From Heterostelium album PN500 (taxonomy: Eukaryota > Evosea > Eumycetozoa > Acytosteliales > Acytosteliaceae), in the NCBI RefSeq assembly GCF_000004825.1, contig NW_008805068.1, positions 124,001 through 188,000 on the forward strand: a stretch of DNA of 64,000 bases, in the 5' to 3' direction. The position numbers and the translations under genes are program-made. Under the pieces are notes generated by a model. It saw only the letters and a program-made list of their open reading frames with translations. It had not been told where the DNA came from and did not search any database. Each line of letters begins with the position of its first letter. The first letter of the stretch is position 1. Below are positions 8,291 to 17,565 of the stretch, one piece after another.

Positions 8291-9531
8291 TTAAATCTTT
8301 CTAAAATTACCTTTTTCTTGCATTAGATGTTGATAAGTAACATAAGTAACATCGACAGTATATGTACCAGTTACGAATGCAGAACCAGTAGTGAGTTGAA
8401 GGAATTGATTAGAAGTAAATTGGAAGTATCCATTATTAATACCATCTCTTATAACTTGCATTGGTGAATCAGCAAAGAACAACCAATAAATTGCTTTAAC
8501 TGATGGCAATACACCAGGAGAATGAATAGCAGCATTAGTTGTTCTAATATGACCAGCACTAATACCATTACTTCCTAATATAGTTGTTTTGTTATTATCT
8601 ACGACGTTAATGATTGCATCATACTCTGATTGAAAGGTAGATGGTCCTCCTAACTGTGAGAAAGCAGCATTAATGCAGGAGTCTTTGAACTTCTCACCAT
8701 TACACACATCATAGAACATAATGCATCTACTTGAATTGGAATTTCAGTCATAGTACCAGCAGTTAGTGTACCAGTCCATGATGATGATTGAATAGTGCTA
8801 TATGGTATCTTCTTTGGGAATTGTAATTCTAGTTTACGATGATTCTCTTCTGCTATTCTATTTCGCTTTGAGATTAATCTTAAATTCATTGCATTCATTA
8901 CAAGAGTACCAGTACCAGATAATACAGGATTAGCACGAGGATAAACTGAAATAATAATATCATTGTTTATAGTTTGGGGGTTAATATGATTGAGTAATGA
9001 TAATGATATTGGTAATGAAATAGTCTCCTTACCTAATGCAGCAATTGCATGTTGGGCTGTAGGATCAAAAGTTAATGGACTCATACCCAAACCATTTAAA
9101 CCACCTAATACATTAACTTGATCGTTTGAGAAGAATTGAAACTTTGAGAATAACCAATCACCTGTTAATGTTTGTACAGGATTAGGATCACCATTTACAC
9201 CTATATCGATACGATCAATTAAATAAGGACCAGCAACTGGAGTAACAGAGTTAGTTGCATGAGTATTTGCTAATACCATATCTAAAACGACATTCTCTAT
9301 CTTGAAACAATAATTAGGTGATAATCTAAAAGTAATAGGATTATTAGTAATTGTACCAGGTGCAAATGAAACGGGATCTAATTGCCATCGTACATGTTGT
9401 GATGTCTCAATTACATTTGAATCGGGATGTGGAGTTAATATCTTCTTTCCTCCTATATCATTAAAGTATAAATCTTTAGCTTGTTTAATATTACCTCCTG
9501 CAAATCTACTTGTGTCCAATGATTGTGACAT
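8291..9531 (-). pseudogene. Double-jelly-roll major-capsid-like protein, interrupted by one frameshift
   Basis: ATG 9531 opens a 293-codon frame. Its last ~20 codons are out of frame with a second open frame that runs on to the stop at 8291. The switch lies at about 8715-8722, where a one-base change joins the frames; together they span about 410 residues. Typical double-jelly-roll (PRD1-adenovirus lineage) marks are visible: YLIDRIDIGVNG followed by Q-L-GDWLFSKF in the first barrel, a segment ISLPISLSLLN with NDIIISVYP closing it, and the IPYSTIQSSSWTGTL...AGT pattern entering the second. The length is at the short end, closer to tectivirus-type P3 than to Polinton or virophage capsids. It would be the shell protein of the cassette. 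The frameshift may be real decay or a read error. Confidence 0.75.
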
Positions 9532-9790
9532 TCTCTTTTTTACTTATAATTATAAAATTTTAAATACTCATTTCATTGTTTGACATAATATTGTTCATGA
9601 TAACATTAGTATAAATAAATGATAATAACACAATTACCTAAATCCTTTGTCAATTGTTTCACCACAATTTATATGTGAAAAATGTCGAACTTCATGAAAA
9701 TGAGGTAAATAAGATATTTTTTTTTTTAGCTAAAAAAATGGTAATTTATCATCACTGACTTTGTTGATCATTGTTTTTTATCAAATCAAC
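9532..9790. promoter_or_regulatory. Intergenic region between capsid-like gene and dsRBD-Schlafen gene
   Basis: A 259-bp divergent intergenic stretch. An ATTATAAAATTTT box lies just upstream of the capsid-like start on the minus strand, and a T-run plus AAAAAAATGG-like context precedes the plus-strand gene. No other ORF was seen. Confidence 0.35.
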
Positions 9791-11065
9791 ATGAATAGTA
9801 ACAAGATAGAAGATAAGAACCCAATATCAAGGTTCTATGAGGCAAATGATATCCTCAAACTCAAATTATCTTTTTCAGAAAATACGCTAAAGATCAATCT
9901 GGAAAGTAGAACAGTAACTTTCAGCAGTGATAAGACACGGAGACGAGAGATAAAGGCTGATCTTTGCCAACAGGCTTGGGATAAACTGTTAAAAGGACTG
10001 TATAACGAGTACACACCTAGAGCACCACAATTCAATAATCTTGGCAGTTTGTTCAATCATATCTGTCATAAAAATCAATATACCGCCAAATATGACAAGA
10101 GTCTCGAAGGGGACAAACATCGATGCATTCTCAAAATTCAACCTCATTCCGAGATTTTGAAATCGAACGAATTTCATTCAGACTTATTTTCTTCAAGCAA
10201 AAAGTCCAAGGATCATGCCGTTGAAAAAGCCATAATTCACCTCATGACCAAGTTCACATGGGTCTATGAGTTCGTGAAAGCACTTCCAGATGGGGAAAGG
10301 AGTCGCGTACCAATAGCCTCTCCTTTTGATGAACCAGTGGAAGGCCAACATTTGACAAGAAACGGCACTAAACTAACAGAGAACCGTAATTTGGAGTTGA
10401 AGGCTTTCACTAGGGACTTCAAGGAAACGCTCAACCATCACATCCATGGCAAAACATCACTAGGAAAGGAAACTAAGAATGTTACCTACTATCTCGCTGC
10501 ATTCTTAAACTCCAACTGCCCAGGCCAATACATCATAGGAGTGACAGACAAAGGTATAGTGCAAGGAGTTCCCATGAATAATAAGGAGAAGGACGATTTA
10601 TTGAATGCATTGGATAAAGTGCTGGAGAATACCTATCCTTCACTCTTAGGCTCAAATTTTCTAAATGTTACATTTCCCAAAGTCAAAGATTGTGACACTC
10701 CAGACGAAGCAACTGCTGAAAAGGTACCAAGATATCTTGTGGTCGTAGAAATAAGACCCAATGAAGGACCTCATTATCCATACTTCCCAGACAAAAAAAA
10801 ATCTATTGCCCCAAAGAAAGGAGAGGCTTCAACTTATGACATGAATCCTGTGGAGCTTGTGGAAATGATCATCAATGCAAAAGTTGCAGAGGGAGATGTT
10901 AGTACAACTGGCGGTGTAACCACAAATGATGTACCAGCCATAGATTCCACAAACACAGGTGTTACAACATCAGGATCAACTAGTTCACATGCAACCACAA
11001 TTACCCCTACAGGAATCCTTCACAGTTTAATCAACTATTGCAGTACATGGTGGAGGAATTGGTGA
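9791..11065 (+). CDS. dsRBD-like plus Schlafen/AlbA_2-domain protein
   Basis: Intronless, 424 residues from ATG 9791; an upstream in-frame TTG frame is not needed. Residues ~80-155 (SLFNHICHKNQYTAKYD, then KHRCILKIQPH and SSKKSKDHAVEKAIIHLM) follow the alpha-beta-beta-beta-alpha layout of a dsRNA-binding domain. Residues ~200-365 carry an AlbA_2/Schlafen core: ELKAFTRDF, AAFLNSNCPGQYIIGVTDKG, VVVEIRPNEGPHYPYF, and a closing EASTYDMNPVELVEMI. Schlafen cores bind or cleave tRNA/rRNA in vertebrates and act in antiviral defence. The tail (380-424) is Thr/Ser-rich with a Trp-rich end. Pairing a dsRNA sensor with a Schlafen core suggests a dsRNA-triggered effector, but that is inference. Whether it is host or cassette cargo is open. 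It starts 259 bp from the capsid-like gene in divergent orientation. Confidence 0.65.
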   Translation: MNSNKIEDKNPISRFYEANDILKLKLSFSENTLKINLESRTVTFSSDKTRRREIKADLCQQAWDKLLKGLYNEYTPRAPQFNNLGSLFNHICHKNQYTAKYDKSLEGDKHRCILKIQPHSEILKSNEFHSDLFSSSKKSKDHAVEKAIIHLMTKFTWVYEFVKALPDGERSRVPIASPFDEPVEGQHLTRNGTKLTENRNLELKAFTRDFKETLNHHIHGKTSLGKETKNVTYYLAAFLNSNCPGQYIIGVTDKGIVQGVPMNNKEKDDLLNALDKVLENTYPSLLGSNFLNVTFPKVKDCDTPDEATAEKVPRYLVVVEIRPNEGPHYPYFPDKKKSIAPKKGEASTYDMNPVELVEMIINAKVAEGDVSTTGGVTTNDVPAIDSTNTGVTTSGSTSSHATTITPTGILHSLINYCSTWWRNW

Positions 11066-11417
11066 AGTACATGGTAATCTTTGGCATCTGTGGAGACCCT
11101 TCATGCTATCTCATAACTGCACTCTGTAAGGGAAATACATAGTATATACACTTTTATCATTCACCTTCACTATCCACCGTTTACTATCACTACCCTCTCA
11201 TGTTTCAATCCTTAAAGGATTTTGAAAATAATCATCATTCTATATAATAATAAAACAAAACACTACTATTCTTATATCACCTACCAAAAATCACCAAAAT
11301 TACACATTACACCTTTATTTACTATCCATTATACCGCCGCCACCACCATTACCTTAGTTAACCATAAATAAGGTTTGGATAGACCGAGCTGTGATACAAA
11401 ATCACTCTGAATCTCTA
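11066..11417. other. Intergenic, no gene seen
   Basis: A pyrimidine-rich 3' flank of the dsRBD-Schlafen gene, with short CACC/CATT motifs. Nothing else can be supported. Confidence 0.4.
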
Positions 11418-11502
11418 TTTTTAAGTATATATTTAAGGTATGATGTTGATGATGATCAGCTGCAGCAATTCCTTAGAAGAATAAATCGATAATCAAAATG
11501 AT
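11418..11502. repeat. Short repeat family 2, copy 1 (~85 bp)
   Basis: Matches 12467-12556 closely. The shared core is TTTTAAGTATATATTTAA, then GATGTTGATG, GATGATCAGCTGCAGC and TTCCTTAGA, ending in AAATCGATAATCAAAATGAT. It contains the palindrome GCTGCAGC and abuts repeat copy 2 of the 170-bp family. The two copies flank the hssA-like gene. TGATGA followed by a CTGA-like box is reminiscent of C/D snoRNAs but not convincing. Confidence 0.6.
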
Positions 11503-11668
11503 TGGCTGGGTATCTGCAAAGATCACCTGGAATCGAAAGAAGCCATAAAACAATGAAAGGGGAGGTTTCAGTATAGAGATTGGATCAATAGATGGTAACT
11601 GATTGCCCGACGCAAGTGTTGACAACATGTGGCTGGCTTAGTAAGAGACTTGTTCCAGGTTTCTAAAT
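11500..11668. repeat. Direct repeat copy 2 (~170 bp) of the 4683 element
   Basis: Same orientation and about 90% identity to 4683-4853, including the GGTATC-TGCAAA-GATCACC hairpin, the GATTGGATCAATAGATGGTA block and the 3' GTTCCAGGTTTCTAAAT. A T-rich run follows (from 11680). Upstream is repeat family 2 in place of the DUSE-like box of copy 1. The two copies bracket 6.6 kb containing the virus-like cassette and the Schlafen gene. Confidence 0.6.
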
Positions 11669-11877
11669 CTCATACTTGTTTTGTTTTTTTCATGTGCAAC
11701 CTACTGGAGCTCGAAAACAATAACATTAATCTCAAGACTTTAATCTAAATGTAATCTTTTTAGATAGTTGTTTTAATAACATTAAATCAAAGTAATAATT
11801 ATTGAAATTATAGTGTCAATATTGTTTATTTATTGTTTAGTTAATAATATTGAATCGTTCGATATCGTAGTTGTTTA

Positions 11878-12205
11878 TTAACAACCACATCTTCCACCAC
11901 CGAGGAGACCACCAACAAGGCCAAGGACACCACCGACAACACCTCCGACAGTTCCGACAACACAACCAAGATTGACATTGACATCAACATCAACACTGAT
12001 TCCACCGGTGCCACAACCAGCAGTGCCGTTAGATGATTGACCAGAGAGACCTCCACTTGATGATCCAAAGCTCTTGGTCATTGATGAAGTGTTTCCAACA
12101 TTTCCGAGTGAAGTAAGTGATTCTATTTGAAAGTAGATTGTAAATTTTATTAGTTCATTGTATTTTTATTTATATTTTATTTTATTTATACATACTGATT
12201 AACAT
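11878..12205 (-). CDS. hssA/2C/7E-like Gly-rich mini-protein
   Basis: Exon 1 is 12196-12205 (MLI plus one base), followed by a GTATGT donor. Exon 2 is 11878-12122 after a CAAATAG acceptor. The product is 84 residues: a Ser/Gly-rich N-terminus (KSLTSLGNVGNTSS, FGSSSGGLSGQSSNG), a DVDVNVNLGC strand-like repeat and a glycine/valine-rich hydrophobic tail ending GGGRCGC. A tiny first exon beginning M-L-I followed by a Ser/Gly-rich body is characteristic of the dictyostelid hssA/2C/7E mini-gene families, which are strongly expressed in prestalk/stalk development. The molecular function of that family is unknown. Confidence 0.75.
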
Positions 12206-13460
12206 TTTAGATTTTAGATAATTGATTTAGAGATAATTAAGAATTTGATTGTTTTTGATGAATAAAATGTACATTTCATTCTCCTTTAAATAGTTATTTC
12301 ATTCACATAATAAATCATATTAAACATTGGAATAGATAATCTAAACAGAGATCATTAAAGTTTGAAACGCCATTTTTATTTGAATGAATATACTTTCAAG
12401 AAAATAAATATATATGGGTAATCACTTTTAAGAATTGATTGGTTTTTAATTTATCACTACTCTCCACTTTTAAGTATATATTTAAAGTACGATGTTGATG
12501 GTAACGATGATCAGCTGCAGCGATTCCTTAGAAAATAAATCGATAATCAAAATGATCAATCAACCAGTTGTTGTGGTTTTTTAAAAACAAAAAGTGGTCT
12601 GTGGGTTGTTTAGAATTCAACCACCAATTTAACTTTTTCAAAAATTAACTACAATTTTTTTTTAAAATCTCTAAACAATATAGATATGGTAACCTTTGAT
12701 CTTAATAAGGGTACAATTTTTCAAACATTAGATCAATTAAGAAAAGATCTTTTAATTTTGAAGGGACAAACACTGATTTGTTTAGATTGAAAAAGTTGTT
12801 CATTCTTAAAAGAAACATAAATTATTGATTCATATTGGTTAAAATTTAATCAAATTTAATTAATTAATTGAATTGAAGTTTGTTACCAATCATTAAAAAA
12901 ATCGAAAAATTTTAATTTTTAATAGGTAGTAATAATTAGTATTGGTTCTTTTTTTTGTTTTAGAATTTGAAATAATTAATTTTAACCATTTTGATGTTTT
13001 TAAAATCTAGATTAATTAATTTATGATTCATTTAAAATATTAATTAGAACATTCTTTTTTTTCAATAACAAATAATTCTAATTTAAACCATAGATATTAA
13101 AATGATATTGATTGAATTCCTACTTTTAAACATTTCACTCTTTCTTATATTATTAGTTTGACTTTGGCTATTTCTTGATTAAGAATCTCTTTTTATTTCC
13201 AAGTTAAGGGATTATAGAATAATCAAAAATTGGTAGTTTGTACCTGCCCGTGGAATCAACTTGAAGTTGTCCAGTCTAAATAACTACCCTCCATTTTAAA
13301 ATGAAATTATTAGTTATATAGAAATGATCAATTCCTTAATAAACCTTTATAAATTAATCAATTTCTTTAATTTTTTAAAAAATCTAAAACAAAAAAAAAA
13401 CAAAAAAAAAGTATTTAGATTTTAGATTCACATTAGATTCAAGATGTAATAAAAGAAGTC
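12206..13460. other. Intergenic, AT-rich
   Basis: Holds repeat family 2 copy 2 (12467-12556) and otherwise A/T-rich sequence. No gene, RNA gene or intact repeat element was recognised. Confidence 0.45.
12467..12556. repeat. Short repeat family 2, copy 2
   Basis: Same core as 11418-11502 with a few substitutions and a GTAAC insertion. It ends at the same AAATCGATAATCAAAATGAT, after which the flanks differ. It lies upstream of the hssA-like gene start (12205), on the other side from copy 1. Confidence 0.6.
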
Positions 13461-13680
13461 ATGTTGTTTACAATAAAGTATTTGTTTTTTTATTTATTTA
13501 TAATCTATAGTTATATAGCTATTTGTAATAGTACAGTTTTAATTTTAGGTGAAACAAATCAAAGTTTGGAGATCTTTGTAAATAGTAATAGTCAGAATTT
13601 ATCAGTGCCATGTGGTACTGATAGTTCAATAACCAATGCATGTCAATCGATTATCAATGCAATCGATACATTCAATCACC

Positions 13681-13722
<42 letters not shown>

Positions 13723-15137
13723 TAGTTATAAAACTATCAAGTGGTGTTTATAGTGGTGATTCTAATAGTAATTTAAATCTCTATGGTTTTAACATATCGA
13801 TTGTTGGTTCATCATCAAGTGATACCATATTAGATCTTAACTATTCATCCACTGCATATCTAATAGATATATCACCACCAATTGATTTCTTTAAAAATAC
13901 ATCAATAGAAATCAATAATCTTAACATTATAAATAGTAATAGTGATGTAATAATAAACAACAATAACAACTACATCTACAACAATGACAATAGTAATAGT
14001 AGTACTTCATATTTAACACTTAACAATGTACAAATTAACAATTGTAAATCATATAATAGTTTTATTTCAATTTTAAATAATAATAATAATAACAATAATA
14101 ATAATAGTATTTATAATAATAGTAATTATAATACATATATAAAACTTAATAAAGTTATTTATAAAAATAACTTTGGTACATTTATAAATGGAAATAATAT
14201 AAAATTGGATATAGCCAATACACAATTGTCATCGAATAACAAAGTGGTGTTTGGTGAAAACAACAGTAATGCTTTGCAGCTTTTTAATGTTTCTAATGGT
14301 GAAATAGATATACTGGGTAGTCAATTCTATAGTAATACTATTACTATTGGAAGATTCAGTGGTGGCTGCAAAGTGAAAATAGACGACCGTTCTGTATTCT
14401 ACGATCAGCGAACAACCGAAGCGAGTGGTAGTATCTTTGTTGCCGACGACAACTCTAACCTCTACATTGGTAATATATTGGTGCAAAGTAACCGTGCGAC
14501 ATTCATTGCCTTGTCGGGTAGTCGTTCGTATCTACTGGTCAACGCTACATCGTTCCTCTACAACTCTGGCTACTCCTGTATTGCTGCAAGCGGCGTCAAC
14601 AGCCTGTTGATTCTCAACAGTGAGTTCCACGAAAACTACTCGTTTGGCCGTGGTGGTGCGCTGAGTACACACCAGACGAACTTGGTTCTCATCGAGAACA
14701 CCACATTCGTAGACAACGATTCGCTACTTGGCGACGGCACATCGATAGCGATCGATTCGTCACAGATGCTATTCCTCGTGAGGAACAGCAGTTTCAACGA
14801 TTTCGGACTGTGGCAAACGATCTACTGTGAGAACAACTCGATTGTAACATTACAAAACATAGAAGTAAATGACAACAACAATGACAATGACAACAACTTT
14901 ATAACATGTCAACAATGTATGATACACGAACTCGATAATAATCATAGATCGATTCAACGATTCTGTAAAACAACAAACGACAACACTCAAACGAGTGCAT
15001 TAAGCTTCAACAATGCATTTCACATAGTAGTTACTGTAATGATATTTTTCTTTATCTCAATCGAATATATTCGTTATAGGATGACTGTACTACGCTTCAA
15101 CTTACTTATCAACAATGAAAGAATGAATGACATTTAA
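13461..15137 (+). CDS. Secreted/membrane beta-helix (pectin-lyase-like fold) protein
   Basis: A single-exon 558-residue protein. It starts with a signal peptide (LFTIKYLFFYLFIIYSYIAIC). A 17-residue polyQ tract encoded by CAA repeats (~13681-13720) and Asn-rich insertions precede a region with short beta-strand repeats of the parallel-beta-helix type (ILNSEFHENYSFGRGGALST, LVLIENTTFVDN). C-terminal residues ~517-540 form one transmembrane helix (FHIVVTVMIFFFISIEYI) with a basic cytosolic tail. Dictyostelids have large families of such proteins, some with adhesion or signalling roles. The 3' half (from ~14340) is much less repetitive and GC-richer than the 5' half, consistent with purifying selection on the beta-helix. 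Ligand unknown. Confidence 0.75.
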
Positions 15138-15936
15138 AAATAAAATTAATTAAAAAAACAACACACAATTTGTTTGTTTTCAAAAATGAACAGTTACATA
15201 ACAAAACCGGTTTAGTCGACTCCTTATGATACAAAAAAAATAGGTGTAGAAAATATAAATTTAATACCGGTTACACACAAAAACAATTTTTTGATTTTTT
15301 ATTTTTTAATAGTAATATATCTCGGGTAAGTCACAACAAAATCAATCAACCTATGTGGTAGAACTATTACTTGAATTTTGTTAAAAGTCGATAGATATAT
15401 TGCTTCAACCAGATCCTATTCAAATCATTTCATATATCGGTCACTTACCAAGTTAGAAAAGAGTAAAAATAAATCTTCAAATGTACTACGTAGACAATGA
15501 AATGAAATCTGATGACGCAGATGATAACTATGAGTGTACCAAAATATCTCTACAAGAAAAAAACCCATTCCATCATTTTCTTTTCATTTATAGTGAGACG
15601 TGGCATCCCCGTTAATTCTGATTAGTTTTTTTTTGTTTTTTTGAAAGCCAAAAAGGTGATCATATTGAATGCACATTAAGTAAATTTAATACTTTCTAAA
15701 AAAGGATTGTCCCTCAACTGTTTTGAAAAGAAAACTATGAATCTGATCTACACAGCACCAAAGTGTGGGGAATCACCCTTGTCAAAGTATAAAAACAAAT
15801 CCAAAAAAAATATTGATTCTCGAAAAATCTTTTACCTCAACATTGTTTCTATATACAATTTATTTGTTGGTATATATTCTTTTATTATTGTTTTTAAGAA
15901 AAGTTGGAACCTATAAATAATAAAGAGGAAATAGGA
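15138..15936. other. Intergenic
   Basis: No supported gene. An open frame at about 15707-15916 lacks an ATG start and is low-complexity, so it is taken as 5' flank or leader of the protease gene. Confidence 0.4.
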
Positions 15937-17048
15937 ATGTCGAATTGTCATACACCAACAACTCCCATTTTATTGGGTCACCACACTTTACAAAAAGTAT
16001 TTCATCAAGACGGAAATATAATCGGACAAATTGTTACTTTTAATGCACTTTCAGAGCTTGCAAAAGATGTGCCAAAAAAAAAAATCTATCAAAAAACATC
16101 TCACGGTGTTGGAAGAATATTCGTAAAGTAATGATCTACCGAATGAAACATTGTGAAAGGAAAGTTATTAATAGTTTATTCAATAGATATCATGTACCAG
16201 GTATAGTGGAGCCGGTGTGGCAATGTGGAACTGGATTCTGTATTAAGAAAGGTATTGTGATGTCTGCGGGTCATGTATTTACCTTTAAAGTAGATAAAAA
16301 TGCACCAATAGAAACCCAAGAGATGCAGAAAAATCTTAAATACCAAAAGATCTATATTTACTTTGGTCCACATGCCTCCTTGGATGTTGATGGTTTGCCA
16401 GTTAGTATGGACAACTTCTATGAGTTGGAGTCATTGGGTAGAGATTTTGATCAAAAATTCAAAGCTCCTTTGTCATCCACTGACCTCAACGGTAAAACAT
16501 TCCATTGGAATCCAGCCAACGATTTAGAGGTTCTCAAATTCAAAGAAAAACCACCAAAACACGTTAAAATTCTATTGCCAATGCTTCCAACCAATCCACA
16601 AGCGGTCGATCACTACGTCATGGGATATCCAGGTTTTGTAACTTTGGATAAATTTAAAGCTGATTACGATGTATCCTCTGTGAAACTTGGTTTGGAGAGT
16701 CTTTATATCGAAGTGGTCAAAGGTACTCGTTATTTTGAGAACAAGACTGTTTTCATTGGCAAGGTTGTCAAAATAGAAAATAATGTGATTACTCATCTCT
16801 GTCCAACACTAGCAGGTACATCGGGTGGTATTCTTGCCAATACTGAACAAAAGAGAAAGTTCGTGGGTGTTCATCTCGGTGGATCACAGGAAATTGGAAA
16901 CATTGCAATCTCTGTTACACACCCATTATTCTGGGACATTTACGAAACTTATGTTCTTAAAAATGATGATAAATTCATTAAAAAGAATCTTAAACATTTA
17001 AAGGAATATTTAATTTACTTTAATTATATTAAATTAAGTAAGCTTTAG
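15937..17048 (+). pseudogene. Trypsin-like serine protease with frame break near 16129
   Basis: ATG 15937 opens 64 codons ending SHGVGRIFVK-stop at 16129-16131. A second frame starts in the overlapping ATG at 16131 (TAATG) and runs 305 codons. The second part has a chymotrypsin-fold triad: His in MSAGHVF, Asp in NDLEVLKF and Ser in AGTSGGILAN, plus MGYPGF before it. The first part ends with a HGVGRIF strand, the usual first strand of such proteases ('G-G-I/F'), so the two frames very likely make one protein of about 370 residues. Either a one-base indel (real or sequencing) separates them, or the downstream ATG initiates alone. No signal peptide is seen, so it is probably intracellular. Substrate unknown. 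Confidence 0.65.
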
Positions 17049-17565
17049 AATCGACACAACCATATAGAGTAATAATTACCTTCTCTTTTGATCATTTACA
17101 TAATAAAAAAAAATAATATATATTTACCTTTATTGTCATTATTATTACAATTGTATAACTTAAGTTCAACCAATTGGTTACAATGAAATTTAAAAATAAA
17201 ATTAATTTAAAAAATCAAAAAAACAACACAAAGTTTGTTTACAAAAATTTAACGGATTTTTGATAACATTCTTCAAACAACAGTTATAAATTTTATATTT
17301 TAATTTATTTATTTAATTTATTGTATATTTTTTTTATTTTTTTTCAAAAAATTCATTTCAAATCAATTGAACTTGGTTTTTCAGTTTACAGTTGTTATTT
17401 TAATCATTTTGTAACATTTGTGAATAATTATAACTATATATAGATAAAGAAAAGATAAATTAAAATATACAAATATAGAGATAGATAGATATTATTATTA
17501 TTTTTAGAATTTGTTTATTGAAGATAATTTTTGTTATAGTTTAGAAGTATTCGTTTTGTATCGAT
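17049..17565. promoter_or_regulatory. Intergenic / promoter of Dicer-like gene
   Basis: AT-rich with T-runs and GATA-like ATAGATAGATA (17480-17490). No gene is visible. It is presumed to contain the promoter of the RNase III gene. Confidence 0.35.

Noticed and set aside
11841-12068. Alternative minus-strand frame over the hssA-like gene
   Set aside because: The Gly-rich frame has the family sequence, a short first exon and correct splice sites; the other frame has none.
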